This document shows, piece by piece, positions 8,638 through 17,159 of a stretch of 64,000 nt of DNA; the first letter of the stretch is position 1; every line of letters starts with the position of its first letter. The notes under the pieces are model-generated. The model was given only the letters and a program-made list of their open reading frames with translations, did not search any database and was not told the DNA's origin. Origin of the DNA: VGTK01 sp046327915 (GTDB taxonomy: Bacteria; Desulfobacterota; Binatia; UBA12015); contig JAXLXO010000004.1 in NCBI GenBank assembly GCA_046327915.1, positions 62,001-126,000 on the forward strand. Direction: 5' to 3'. A program made the translations under genes and the position numbers.

Positions 8638-9026
8638 GCGAACGCCTCGACGTCGCGCTGCGGGCCCTCGGTACGCTCGACGAACTCGCCCGTAAGTCCA
8701 GCTTGACGGCAGTCGAGCGCGACGCGCTGCTGCAGCGGTTCGAGTACTCGCTGGAGGCCGTGTGGAAAGCCGCCCAGCGCTTCCTCTCGGAGGTCGAGGG
8801 CATCGACGTCGGCTCGCCGAACGCCGCGATCCGCGCTTCCCTCCGCGTGGATCTGCTCGACGAGCAGCAGGCGCGTGACGCGCTGGTCATGGTGCAGGAT
8901 CGCAATCTGACGGTGCACACCTACGACGAGCGCCTCGCGAACGACATCGCCGGGCGCATTCCGGCACACGCACGCGTGCTTCGCAGCTGGGTCGACGCGA
9001 TGGCAGCACGATTGAGCGCGGCCTGA
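8625..9026 (+). CDS. hepT: HepT-like HEPN-domain RNase toxin
   Basis: This 133-residue all-helical protein has the catalytic HEPN motif R93-NLTV-H98 followed by T-Y100, the R-x4-H-x-Y arrangement of HepT toxins. Tyr100 is the position that MntA modifies with AMP in studied systems. HEPN proteins of this type cleave RNA. The gene starts inside the last 13 bases of the mntA-like gene. All key residues are present, so the module looks intact. Confidence 0.82.
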   Translation: MGRLSERLDVALRALGTLDELARKSSLTAVERDALLQRFEYSLEAVWKAAQRFLSEVEGIDVGSPNAAIRASLRVDLLDEQQARDALVMVQDRNLTVHTYDERLANDIAGRIPAHARVLRSWVDAMAARLSAA

Positions 9027-9178
9027 CGGCAGCGCACGCGTCCGCGTCAAGTTTCTGATGATTGCGCGGCGAGCCCACCCGTTCGCCGTCGACCGCCGCG
9101 CGTCGCTCCGACAAGTTGAAAGTGCGTCCCGACGACGTCGTCCATTCCTCCTGGCTGGCGTATGAGGAGGACGGACGC

Positions 9179-10312
9179 ATGACGCATTTCACGATGGCAG
9201 CGTTGGCGTCGCTGTGGCTTGCGATCGTCGGCTGTGGGAGCGGCCCGTCCTCGCCACACGCCTCCACGACGCCAATCCAAAGCCCAGTCGCCACACCGAG
9301 CCCTGTCGGCATGTCGCCATCGCCGATGGCGCCTACACCGGCCACGACCGGGACGCCTGCGCCAACGCCCACGCTGGCCACGGGACAGTGGCACCTCTTC
9401 GAGCTGACCTCCGGCATTCCGGTGTACTCCATCGACGTCGACCCCGGGTCCCGCGAAGTGCTTCTTGCAGGAACGGGCGACGGTCTCCGGAGCTTCGGGA
9501 TCTTCGCGAGCCGCGACGGGGGCCGTACATGGCAGTCGGATGGTCTCATCGGTGCCGCGGTCGTCTCCCTCCAGTTCGACCCCGCAGGGTCCGGGGACGC
9601 GTTCGCGCTCGCGGGCAACGCCGTGTGCCATCGAGCGCCGCGGCCGAGCGGCGAGTGGTCCGTACCGGAGGGCAAGGACCCGACGGGCCCCCCGTACGAG
9701 ACCGCGCGAACCCTGGCGGTGGGCCCCGGTGGAACCCTCCGGGTTTCCGCGGGTGGTGACGTGTCCGTCTCGCGAGACGCGGGTGAGACTTATGCACACG
9801 TCGCCATATTCCCCCCGATAGACGGGTACGAGTGCCACAATGTCCATGACGTCGCGATCGCCCCGACGGATTCCAGCGTCGTGTACGTGGCCAACGTCGG
9901 CGGCCTGGTCGCCAGCACGGACGCCGGAATGTCATGGCCGCGCATCGACTGTCCTCCTACCTTGAGCGGCCGGAAGTGGGGGATCGCAGTCGACCCGACG
10001 TCGTCGATGATCGCCTACTCGGGAACAGGATCGAAGATCCGCAAGACCGCGGATGGCGGCAAGACATCGACTACATTCGAAGTCGGGGGTCTTGACGTGT
10101 CTGCGCTCGTGATCGACCCGGTCGAATCCTCGACGATCTACGCAGGCACGGCCAGAGGCGTTCGAGTGAGCCACGACGGCGGTCGCTCGTGGAGTTCGCT
10201 CGGCACGGACTTCCCCGCGGCACGCATCGACGACCTCGCGATCGACCCGGTCGACGGACGCACGATCTATGCGGCAACAGACGCGGGCGTCGCGGTGTTC
10301 GTTGTCCCGTAA
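9179..10312 (+). CDS. Lipoprotein with BNR/Asp-box beta-propeller repeats
   Basis: The 377-residue protein has a lipoprotein signal ending in LAIVGC, then a Ser/Thr/Pro linker of about 40 residues, and a propeller with five Asp-box motifs (SRDGGRTW, SRDAGETY, STDAGMSW, TADGGKTS, SHDGGRSW). Asp boxes occur in sialidases and in VPS10/photosystem-assembly-type propellers. No sialidase catalytic residues were found, so a binding role is more likely. ATG 9179 follows GAGGAGG by eight bases. Codon use is less GC-biased than in neighbouring genes, which may hint at acquisition. Confidence 0.7.
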   Translation: MTHFTMAALASLWLAIVGCGSGPSSPHASTTPIQSPVATPSPVGMSPSPMAPTPATTGTPAPTPTLATGQWHLFELTSGIPVYSIDVDPGSREVLLAGTGDGLRSFGIFASRDGGRTWQSDGLIGAAVVSLQFDPAGSGDAFALAGNAVCHRAPRPSGEWSVPEGKDPTGPPYETARTLAVGPGGTLRVSAGGDVSVSRDAGETYAHVAIFPPIDGYECHNVHDVAIAPTDSSVVYVANVGGLVASTDAGMSWPRIDCPPTLSGRKWGIAVDPTSSMIAYSGTGSKIRKTADGGKTSTTFEVGGLDVSALVIDPVESSTIYAGTARGVRVSHDGGRSWSSLGTDFPAARIDDLAIDPVDGRTIYAATDAGVAVFVVP

Positions 10313-10320
10313 ACCGGGCA

Positions 10321-10347
10321 TTTGCGAACGGCGCTGGTCATCGCAAA
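10321..10347. terminator. Hairpin between convergent genes
   Basis: TTTGCGA (10321-10327) pairs with TCGCAAA (10341-10347) across a 13-base loop, just after the lipoprotein stop. There is no U-tract. It is a weak candidate terminator for the plus-strand gene. Confidence 0.3.
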
Positions 10348-10398
10348 CGCAATCTGATCCTGCACAGGTACAACGAACGACGACGCCCGCGCGTCACC

Positions 10399-11004
10399 TC
10401 ACGGGGTGCCGGCGAGCGTCGCGTCGTCGCAGTCGGCGAGCGCGACGGCGCTGCCGCCACGAGCGGTGAAGAACCCGGCCGTCTCCCGCTCGACGCCACC
10501 GAAGAGCGCGCAGACGCGCGTGGATCCGAACTCGATGCGCACCGCGACCGGCCCCTGTGCGCCGTCGAGCGACAACCCGGCGTCGCGCGTCGAGAGGCGC
10601 AAGCCGCCACGCGCTCCGCGCCATGCGAAGCTCTGGATGTCGCCGGCGCCGGCGGCGCCATCGTGAAAGGTGTACGTCGGCTGCGGCGAGGTGCGGACCT
10701 TCCACGAATTCCTGCCGGACCCTGCAGGCGCGGTGAACGTCGCCGTCCCACCACCACCACGCGACACCAGCGTGAGCGTCATGCCGCTGATCGACGGATC
10801 GTCGGCACCTCCGGGTGTCGGCAGCGGCGCGAAGGGGCGAGGCAGCACGAGCCGGAGCGCTCCCCTGCCGTCGCGGCTCCGCATCGTGAGCTGCGACGCG
10901 AACACCGGGTAGTCGGTCGCCCGCGCGCGGCTCGCGAACCCGGCGCACGCGGCGACGGACACGAGCGCGATCGTCGAGCGTCGCGCGATCGGATGCCGAA
11001 TCAT
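10399..11004 (-). CDS. Secreted protein of unknown function
   Basis: The 201-residue product has a signal peptide (STIALVSVAACAGFASRARA, cleavage before TDYPVF). The mature part is predicted to be beta-rich, with LTLVSRGGGGTATF, VRIEFGS and two late Cys (VCALFGG, ADCDDATL). I do not recognise the family. ATG 11004 follows CAGGAGG. It is the second gene after the enoyl-CoA hydratase on the same strand, with a 158-base gap, so it is probably transcribed separately. Confidence 0.55.
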   Translation of the reverse strand: MIRHPIARRSTIALVSVAACAGFASRARATDYPVFASQLTMRSRDGRGALRLVLPRPFAPLPTPGGADDPSISGMTLTLVSRGGGGTATFTAPAGSGRNSWKVRTSPQPTYTFHDGAAGAGDIQSFAWRGARGGLRLSTRDAGLSLDGAQGPVAVRIEFGSTRVCALFGGVERETAGFFTARGGSAVALADCDDATLAGTP

Positions 11005-11162
11005 CCTCGTGCCTCCTGTCGGTTGCACGCTTGGACCACGGTCGCGGCCCTGCGAGCAAGACATGATTTCTGCGTAGCACCCGGCGTCGTCAACTTCGCG
11101 GATCGCGTCGCACGGTTGTCGATCGAGATGGAACGGACGCTCGGCATCGCGTGGCGCGCGGC

Positions 11163-11984
11163 TCAGCGGCCCTCGTACGCGGGTGCCACACCCCCCTCGA
11201 GCCACGCGCGACGCTTCTCGTACGGCTGGGCGAGGTACGCCCGCATCGCCGAGAGACCGTCGTCCGACAGCATGGTCTCGAGGAAGGCCGAGTCCTCGAT
11301 GCGCAGTCCGGCCTGCAGGTGGGTGTCGAAGCCGTCGTAAAGCGCGCGTTTCGCCATGGCAAGCGCCAGGGGCGGCAGCTGCGCCATCTCGGCGGCGATC
11401 TCGCGGGCACGCGCGAGCGCGTCGTCGGCGACCTCGTGGACCAGCCCGAGCACCAGCGCCTCCTCGGGCCGCACGATGCGTGAGCGCAGCACGAACTCGA
11501 TCGCCCTCGCGAGGCCGATCAGGCGCGAGAGCTTCTGCGTACCGCTGCCACCGGGGATGATTCCGAGCTTGACCTCGGGGAAGCCGACGCGATGATCGCC
11601 GCTTGCGGCGATGCGGATGTCGCACGAGAGCGCGAGCTCGAAGCCGCCGCCCATGGTGTCGCCGTTCATCGCAACGATCACCGGCTTCGGCAGGCCGCGG
11701 AGATCGTCCAGCAGCTCGTGGTAGCCCGCGGTCAGGCTGATGCCGATCACCCGCAGCGCCTCGCGGTCGCTCGCGTAGCCCGCGAGCTCCTCGACGCTGT
11801 AGTGCGTGATGAACTTGCCGCCCATGCCGCCGGTCAGGATGACCACGCGCACGTCGGGGCTCTTCCACTGCTCGATCAGCCCGCCGAGCTCCTGGGTGCC
11901 CTCGGCGCAGAAGTAGTTCATCGGCGGGCAGGTGTAGGTCGCCACGACGACCCCGCCGCTCGACTCGGTCTTCCACAGTGCCAT
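11163..11984 (-). CDS. Enoyl-CoA hydratase/isomerase family protein
   Basis: The 273-residue crotonase-fold protein has both family Glu positions: GDTMGGGFELALSCD (first catalytic Glu and oxyanion hole) and GFPEVKLGIIPGGSGTQKL (second Glu). It therefore should be able to add water across an enoyl-CoA double bond, although crotonases vary in reaction. The ATG at 11984 follows AGGAGG closely. The longer frame to 12134 is out of character upstream. It stands alone, apart from the other acyl-CoA genes further on. Confidence 0.85.
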   Translation of the reverse strand: MALWKTESSGGVVVATYTCPPMNYFCAEGTQELGGLIEQWKSPDVRVVILTGGMGGKFITHYSVEELAGYASDREALRVIGISLTAGYHELLDDLRGLPKPVIVAMNGDTMGGGFELALSCDIRIAASGDHRVGFPEVKLGIIPGGSGTQKLSRLIGLARAIEFVLRSRIVRPEEALVLGLVHEVADDALARAREIAAEMAQLPPLALAMAKRALYDGFDTHLQAGLRIEDSAFLETMLSDDGLSAMRAYLAQPYEKRRAWLEGGVAPAYEGR

Positions 11985-12292
11985 CGTCGCCTCCTGAGGT
12001 TGTGCCTCCGGCTCACGCGCCGCTCGCCGGTGACTCCGAGGCCGCCCACGTGCGGGCAGGTTGCGATGCCCCATCCCCGCGCCCACGTCAAACCAATGCC
12101 GCGCGACACGCGGACAGGGGATCGGGTCAATCAAGTAGGGTAAACCCGGATGCGCGCGGGGGGTGACTTCCGTCAGATGGGCGCGTGAGCACGAAACCCC
12201 TCTCCTCCACCACGGACCCGAAGCACCCGGACGGCACGTCGTTGCCGAGCTCGGGTGCGGGGACCAGCGTCGTCAACCGCAGGGAAACGACG
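11985..12292. other. 308-base divergent intergenic region
   Basis: This separates the enoyl-CoA hydratase (minus strand) from the tandem secreted paralogues (plus strand). An in-frame GTG at 12185 would extend the first paralogue by 36 residues of unlikely, Pro/Ser/Thr-rich sequence, so I treat it as leader. A short GGGTAAACCC palindrome lies near 12138. No convincing gene or RNA is seen. Confidence 0.45.
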
Positions 12293-12949
12293 ATGTCGCA
12301 CAAATTTCCGCGATCGCGGCTCGCATCGTGCGACCGCATCGCTGCGGTCCTCGCGGGGCTCGGCTGTGCAGTCGCGGCCTGGGCGATCGGCGCCGGGGGC
12401 GTGCTGGCGCCGCAACCCGCGGACCTGACGACCCCGCTGGTATCGGGTACGGGCGCGACGGCCGCGGCGGTGCAGTACCAGTACAAACCGGCGCCCTACC
12501 TGCTGTGGCCGGACGTCTGGACCCCCGGCACGATGGCGGCGGGCACGCCCTGCGCGACGTACGGCCTTCCTGCCGGGGCCAGGACGTCGAAGAGGATCGA
12601 AGCGAGCGGCAACCTGCGCCGCTGCAGCGAGTACGATCCCTACAAGGCGCCGCCGGCAAATGCCGTCAGGCCGCTGCCGCCGATGCCGATCGACGGCGGG
12701 GACACGAAGCAGGTCACGAACGGCATCGCAGTGACGCCGATCGCCGTCGTGGCCGTGATCAGCTGGCCCGCGGACTGGACGAACTACGAGTCGGGTACCG
12801 GAGGAACGCAGCCCTACGCCGGTCAGCCCTGCTCCGACTTTGCCCTGAAGGCCGGAGAGTCCACGTACAAGCATCTCCAGGGCGTCAATATCAACAACGA
12901 TGGCGTGTTCAGGTGCGTCGCCAACACGGAGCCCCTCTATGTCGACTGA
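12293..12949 (+). CDS. Unrecognised exported or membrane-anchored protein, tandem paralogue 1
   Basis: The 218-residue protein has an N-terminal hydrophobic anchor or signal (IAAVLAGLGCAVAAWAIGAGGVLA). Its exported part holds two copies of a module of about 40 residues: W-T, then G-x-P-C, then G-x-x-T-x-K, ending R-C (one copy near WTPGTMAAGTPCATYGL, one near PYAGQPCSDFALKAGESTYK). The next gene is a clear paralogue with the same two modules. I know no family matching this. ATG 12293 follows AGGGAA; GTG 12185 is less likely. Confidence 0.6.
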   Translation: MSHKFPRSRLASCDRIAAVLAGLGCAVAAWAIGAGGVLAPQPADLTTPLVSGTGATAAAVQYQYKPAPYLLWPDVWTPGTMAAGTPCATYGLPAGARTSKRIEASGNLRRCSEYDPYKAPPANAVRPLPPMPIDGGDTKQVTNGIAVTPIAVVAVISWPADWTNYESGTGGTQPYAGQPCSDFALKAGESTYKHLQGVNINNDGVFRCVANTEPLYVD

Positions 12950-12980
12950 CGCCGGCGTGCCCTTCCGGAAGGATGGAAGA

Positions 12981-13640
12981 ATGCCACACGACTCCGGGCA
13001 ACGATGGCGGTCGGTCGAGTCGGGCGTCGCTGCGATCCTTGCCGGAATCGCGTGCGCGGCGGCGGCATGGACGATCGGCGCCGGGGGTGTGCTCGCACCC
13101 GAGCCCGCGGATCTGACGACGCCACTGGCCGAATCCAGGGGCGCAATTGCCGTTGCCGTACAGGCAAAATACAAGCCCGCGCCCTACGTGATCTTCCCGG
13201 ACTTCTGGACCAACGGCTCGATCGCCGCCGGCAAGCCGTGCGCCACGTACGGCCTTGGCTTCGGAGCCGTGACCACGAAGAGGATCGAGGCACGTGGCAG
13301 CCAGCGCCGCTGCGTCGAGTACGACGCCAACGCCGCGCCTCCGGACAACGCCGTCAGGCCGCTACCGCCGATGCCCATGGACGGCGAGGACAAGGACAAC
13401 TCCAAGAAAGCCCTGGTCGCGAAGACGGTCGGCATCGTCTCCGTCATCAGCTGGCCGGCGGACTGGACGGAGCACAACTCGGACGCGGATGGACCGGCAC
13501 CATACCCCGGCCAGCCCTGCTCCGACTTCGCCTTGTTCGCCGGAGAGACGACGTACAAGCACATCCAGACGAGCAGGAACCAGACCGCCAATCACCGATG
13601 CGTGCCGATGACGAAGCCGATCTACGCGAACGGGCCGTGA
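12981..13640 (+). CDS. Unrecognised exported or membrane-anchored protein, tandem paralogue 2
   Basis: The 219-residue protein is a tandem copy of its upstream neighbour: the anchor AAAAWTIGAGGVLAPEPADL is nearly identical, as are PCATYGL, TTKRIEARG, NAVRPLPPMP and GQPCSDFAL. It also contains two W-to-RC modules. ATG 12981 follows GGAAGGA by seven bases; the gap to the first paralogue is 31 bases, so they form an operon. The function is unknown. Confidence 0.62.
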   Translation: MPHDSGQRWRSVESGVAAILAGIACAAAAWTIGAGGVLAPEPADLTTPLAESRGAIAVAVQAKYKPAPYVIFPDFWTNGSIAAGKPCATYGLGFGAVTTKRIEARGSQRRCVEYDANAAPPDNAVRPLPPMPMDGEDKDNSKKALVAKTVGIVSVISWPADWTEHNSDADGPAPYPGQPCSDFALFAGETTYKHIQTSRNQTANHRCVPMTKPIYANGP

Positions 13641-13645
13641 GTCTG

Positions 13646-13674
13646 CGTGCGCGCGCCGCATGGGCGCGCGCACG
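13646..13674. terminator. Bidirectional GC-rich hairpin
   Basis: CGTGCGCGCGCC (13646-13657) pairs perfectly with GGCGCGCGCACG (13663-13674) around a 5-base loop. It lies between the convergent paralogue gene and the SDR gene. No U-tract follows on either strand. Confidence 0.5.
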
Positions 13675-13721
13675 TCCGCCGAGCGGCTTCGTGACCCCCG
13701 CGAGATCGGCGCGCCCCGCGC

Positions 13722-14498
13722 TCACTGCCCGACCGAGTACCCCCCGTTCACCGGGAACGTCTGCCCCGTGATCCACGACGCCATCGGGCTCGCGAGATAC
13801 GCGGTGAGCCCCGCCGGATCGGACGGGTCGCCCGGGCGGCGGATCATGTACTGCTTCATGAGCGCCTTCGCCTGCGGGCTGTCGGGGTTCGACCACATCC
13901 CCTCGGACATCGGCGTGCGCATCGTGCCGAGCGAGATGTTGTTGACGGTGATGCCGTGCCGTCCGACCTCGCGCGCGACGCCGCGCGTGAGGCCCGCGGC
14001 ACCGGCCTTCGCGGCGCAGTACGCGCCCATGTGCGACTCGCCGATGCGGCCCGCGTCCGACACGATGGTCACGATGCGGCCGTAGCCCTTCGCGATCATG
14101 TGCGGCAGCGCCGCGCGCACGCAGTTCATCACGCCGTAGAGATTGACGCGCAGGAACGGCTCCCAGTCGGCGGGATCGGTCTCGGCGAACGGCTTCATGC
14201 CCGGCCAGCCGACGCCGCCTGCGTTGCCCGCGTTGTTCACCAGCACGTCGACGCCGCCGAGCTGCGTCAGCGCCGCGGCGACCGCGTCGTAGCGCGTGAC
14301 GTCGAAGCACGACACGGCGGCCTTGCCGCCCTCGGCGCGGATCGCTTCCGCCGCCGCGCCCGCGCGCTCCTCGCTGAGATCGTTGACCACGACCTCGGCG
14401 CCGGCCGACGCGAGCGTTCGAGCGATGCCGAGGCCGACGCCCTGCCCGCTTCCCGTCACCAGTGCCTTGAGGCCGCTCAGCTCGATCGCGAGTCCCAT
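13722..14498 (-). CDS. Short-chain dehydrogenase/reductase (SDR)
   Basis: The 258-residue classical SDR has the nucleotide-binding TGSGQGVGLGIA, the structural NNAG, and the catalytic Tyr160-x3-Lys164 (YCAAK) preceded by an IVSDAG Ser. The sequence VVVNDLSEERA after the second strand has Asp, which tends to favour NAD(H). It reduces a ketone or oxidises an alcohol; the substrate is unknown. It follows the CoA-transferase gene on the same strand with a gap of about 70 bases, so both may act on one CoA-linked intermediate. Confidence 0.85.
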   Translation of the reverse strand: MGLAIELSGLKALVTGSGQGVGLGIARTLASAGAEVVVNDLSEERAGAAAEAIRAEGGKAAVSCFDVTRYDAVAAALTQLGGVDVLVNNAGNAGGVGWPGMKPFAETDPADWEPFLRVNLYGVMNCVRAALPHMIAKGYGRIVTIVSDAGRIGESHMGAYCAAKAGAAGLTRGVAREVGRHGITVNNISLGTMRTPMSEGMWSNPDSPQAKALMKQYMIRRPGDPSDPAGLTAYLASPMASWITGQTFPVNGGYSVGQ

Positions 14499-14568
14499 CG
14501 TCGCTCCGTTCCGTTCGTTGGCTTGACGCTCGATCCTGCTTGACGAGGACACCACTCCGGCGTCCCGC

Positions 14569-15717
14569 TCAGACCACGCCGTCCGCGTGCAGCGCCGCGA
14601 TCTCGTCCGCGGAGAAGCCAGCGGCGGCCAGCGCCGCGTCGGTGTCCGCGCCGAGATCGGGCGGCCAGCGCAGCCCCGCCGACGAGGCCTTGCCGTCCGC
14701 GCCGTCGACGCGGATCGGATTCGCCACCACCGGCGCCGTCGCACCGTTGCCGTGCAGCTCGACGATGCCGTGCCGCGCCGCCTGGTGCGGGTCGTTCAGC
14801 AGGTCGCCCGGCTCGTTGACCGGAGCGACGCCGCCGGCGAGACCGGGCGTCTGCACCCAGTGCGCGGCGGGCTGCGTCGCGAACGCGGTCGCGAGGCGCG
14901 CGATCGTCGCGGGCTCGTCGACGCCGTGCCGGTGCGCGGCGAGATCCGGGACACCGAGCGCCGTGCAGAGAGCGCCCCACGGCTTCGGCTCGGTGGCCGC
15001 GACCGTCACCCAGCGATCGTCGGCGCAGCGGTAGTGCTGGCGCGCCGCCATCGATCCCCAGCCCTTGCCCGGCGCGACCGCGCTGCGCGTGACGTCCTCG
15101 CCGACCAGCCACAGCGCCGCCTCCGCCATGCACGTGTCGACGCGCGAGCCCTCGCCCGTCCGGTCACGCGCCGCCAGCGCCGCGAGGATACCGACAGCGC
15201 CGAGCGCGCCGGCGAGCGGCACCGCGACGGTGGTGTCGGGCACCGGCAGCGGACCGCTGCCCGCGAGCCGCGACAGCAGTCCGCTGTAGCCCAGGAAGGT
15301 CAGGTCGTGGCCGGCCGCGTCGGCGAGCGGGCCGTCCTGTCCGAAGCTCGTGAGCGTGCACCAGACGAGGCGCGGGTTGTCCTTGCGCAGCGCCTCGAAG
15401 CCGACGCCCATCTGGTCGAGCGCGCCGGGACGCTGCGCCTCGACGATCACGTCGACGTCCTTCGCGAGCCGGCGCAGCACCGCCGCAGCACCGGGCTTCT
15501 TCAGATCGAGCGTCAAGGAGCGCTTGCCGCGGTTCAGCGCGACGTGCCCCGGCGCGACCGAGCCGCCGCCGAACGTGATGCGCATGCCGTCGCCGAAGCG
15601 CGGCGCCTCGATCTTCAGGACGTCGGCACCGAGGTCCGCCAGCAGCTGCGTGCAGAACGCGCCCGGATAGAACCGGGTCAGGTCGAGCACCCGCACGTGC
15701 GAGAGAAGAGTCTTCAT
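14569..15717 (-). CDS. Family III CoA-transferase (CaiB/BaiF type)
   Basis: The 382-residue protein starts with the typical VRVLDLTRFYPGAFCTQLLADLGADVLKIE pattern (in parts), followed by RGKRSLTLDLK. The segment RVDTCMAEA corresponds to the VD-x-S-M-x-DA region that holds the catalytic Asp in this family. These enzymes move CoA between carboxylic acids through an aspartyl anhydride. It is divergent from the APH-like kinase gene and upstream of the SDR gene. Donor and acceptor are unknown. Confidence 0.85.
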   Translation of the reverse strand: MKTLLSHVRVLDLTRFYPGAFCTQLLADLGADVLKIEAPRFGDGMRITFGGGSVAPGHVALNRGKRSLTLDLKKPGAAAVLRRLAKDVDVIVEAQRPGALDQMGVGFEALRKDNPRLVWCTLTSFGQDGPLADAAGHDLTFLGYSGLLSRLAGSGPLPVPDTTVAVPLAGALGAVGILAALAARDRTGEGSRVDTCMAEAALWLVGEDVTRSAVAPGKGWGSMAARQHYRCADDRWVTVAATEPKPWGALCTALGVPDLAAHRHGVDEPATIARLATAFATQPAAHWVQTPGLAGGVAPVNEPGDLLNDPHQAARHGIVELHGNGATAPVVANPIRVDGADGKASSAGLRWPPDLGADTDAALAAAGFSADEIAALHADGVV

Positions 15718-15863
15718 CCGCTGGCCCCCTCGAGGTTCTGCGTCGAGCCCTGTCGCTAGCAGGTTCCGCGACCGCGCTGCCACGGCGCTCTGCGTCGCGA
15801 CGCGCGCCCGCGCGACGCCGCCGCCCTTTCCACGCGCGCCGGTCCGGCGTAGCGTCCGCGCGC

Positions 15864-17111
15864 GTGGCGAGCGGCAGCCGGATGACGGGTGAAGGAGGCG
15901 TGGCCCTGCGCGCGGTGAGCGCGCTCGGCCGCATCGCGCTCGATCGCGTCGACGAAGCACGCGGACGCGCGCTGCCGCGCACCGCGGAGCAGCTCGCCGA
16001 TCCGCGCGTCCTCGACGACCTGCTCTCGAGCCACGCACCTCTGGACGCGCCGCCGCTACCGCGCGTGCGCAGCGCAAGGCTGCCGGGCGTGTGGTTCGAG
16101 AGCAGCAACTGCACGAACTTCCTGATCGAGGTCGAGTTCGAGCGCGGGTCCGGGAACGGCACCGACGCGCGGCCGTTGCCGCGCACGCTGTACGCGAAGC
16201 TGCCGCCGCCGAACGTCGCGACGCGCGCCTTCGCCAACGCGATGGGCTTCTGGGAGGCCGAGGTCGTGTTCTGCCGGCAGCTCGCCGCACGCGTTCCCGT
16301 CGAGACGCCGCGCGTGTTCGCAGCAGCACATCAGGGCGCGCGCTTCGTCCTGCTGCTCGAGAACCTGCACGAGCGTCCGGGCACGCGGCTGTTCATCAAC
16401 CGCGACATGGCGGCGGGATCGACGCCCGAGCGCTCGCGCACCTGCCTCGACGCGCTGGCGCGGCTGCACGCGACCTTCGCGAGCACGCCCGCGTACGAGC
16501 GCGAGCGTCTGCTGCCGCTCCGCCTGCACCCACACCTCGCGCCCGGCGCACGCGCGCGAAGCCGCGCGCTGGCGGAGGCGGCGATCACACCGTGCCATCG
16601 CAAGGCGCCCGACGTCTTCCGCGCCGAGCACGTCGCCATCTGCCGTCGAGCGCTCGCGAAGTGGGACCGTCTCGTCGACGCGTGGTACTCGGAGCCGCTG
16701 ACCTTGCTGCACGGCGACAGCCATCTCGCGAACTGCTTCGAGCGCACCGCGGCGGACGGAAGCGGAACGTCCGTCGGCCTGCTCGATTTCCAGGGCGTGC
16801 ACTGGGGTCAGGGCGTGCGCGACGTGCAGTACCACCTGATCGACTCGCTCGAGCCGGACGTGCTCGCGTCGTGCGAGCGCGCGCTCGTCGACGGCTACGT
16901 CGCAGCGCTGGCGCGGCACGGCGTCACGCTCGACCGCGACCGCGCCTGGGAGCAGTACCGCACGCTCTCGTTCCAGACGCTGGTGGTCGCGCTGGTCTCG
17001 CTCGGGCTCGGGTCGCTCACCGAGCGCGAGGAGACGGTGCGCACCGTGCTGCGGCGCAGCGTCGCGGCGACCGAGCGCCTCGGCTTCGACGACGTGCTCG
17101 CGCGGCTGTGA
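15864..17111 (+). CDS. APH/choline-kinase-fold phosphotransferase
   Basis: The 415-residue protein has the Brenner motif LLHGDSHLANCF (catalytic Asp just after His283) and the metal-binding LLDFQGVHWGQGVRD. An ATP-binding strand pair, RFVLLLENL, sits about 125 residues earlier. This is the aminoglycoside-phosphotransferase/ecdysteroid-kinase-like fold. Members next to acyl-CoA genes usually phosphorylate small alcohols or are of unknown substrate; antibiotic resistance is not implied. GTG 15864 or ATG 15882 could be the start. It diverges from the CoA-transferase gene. Confidence 0.75.
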   Translation: MASGSRMTGEGGVALRAVSALGRIALDRVDEARGRALPRTAEQLADPRVLDDLLSSHAPLDAPPLPRVRSARLPGVWFESSNCTNFLIEVEFERGSGNGTDARPLPRTLYAKLPPPNVATRAFANAMGFWEAEVVFCRQLAARVPVETPRVFAAAHQGARFVLLLENLHERPGTRLFINRDMAAGSTPERSRTCLDALARLHATFASTPAYERERLLPLRLHPHLAPGARARSRALAEAAITPCHRKAPDVFRAEHVAICRRALAKWDRLVDAWYSEPLTLLHGDSHLANCFERTAADGSGTSVGLLDFQGVHWGQGVRDVQYHLIDSLEPDVLASCERALVDGYVAALARHGVTLDRDRAWEQYRTLSFQTLVVALVSLGLGSLTEREETVRTVLRRSVAATERLGFDDVLARL

Positions 17112-17120
17112 GCGCGCGCA

Positions 17121-17154
17121 GCCGACGCCGCCGTGCTCCGCGCGGGGCGTCGGC
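17121..17154. terminator. Hairpin between convergent genes
   Basis: GCCGACGCC (17121-17129) pairs with GGCGTCGGC (17146-17154) around a 16-base, partly self-complementary loop. It lies between the kinase-like gene and the second GST gene. There is no U-tract. Confidence 0.45.
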
Positions 17155-17159
17155 CTCCG

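Noticed and set aside
12185..12292. N-terminal extension of the first tandem paralogue from GTG 12185
   Set aside because: The extra residues are Pro/Ser/Thr-rich, precede the signal segment, and have no ribosome site; ATG 12293 fits better.
15864..17111. Aminoglycoside resistance gene
   Set aside because: The Brenner motif is common to many small-molecule kinases; size and neighbourhood with CoA genes do not point to resistance.
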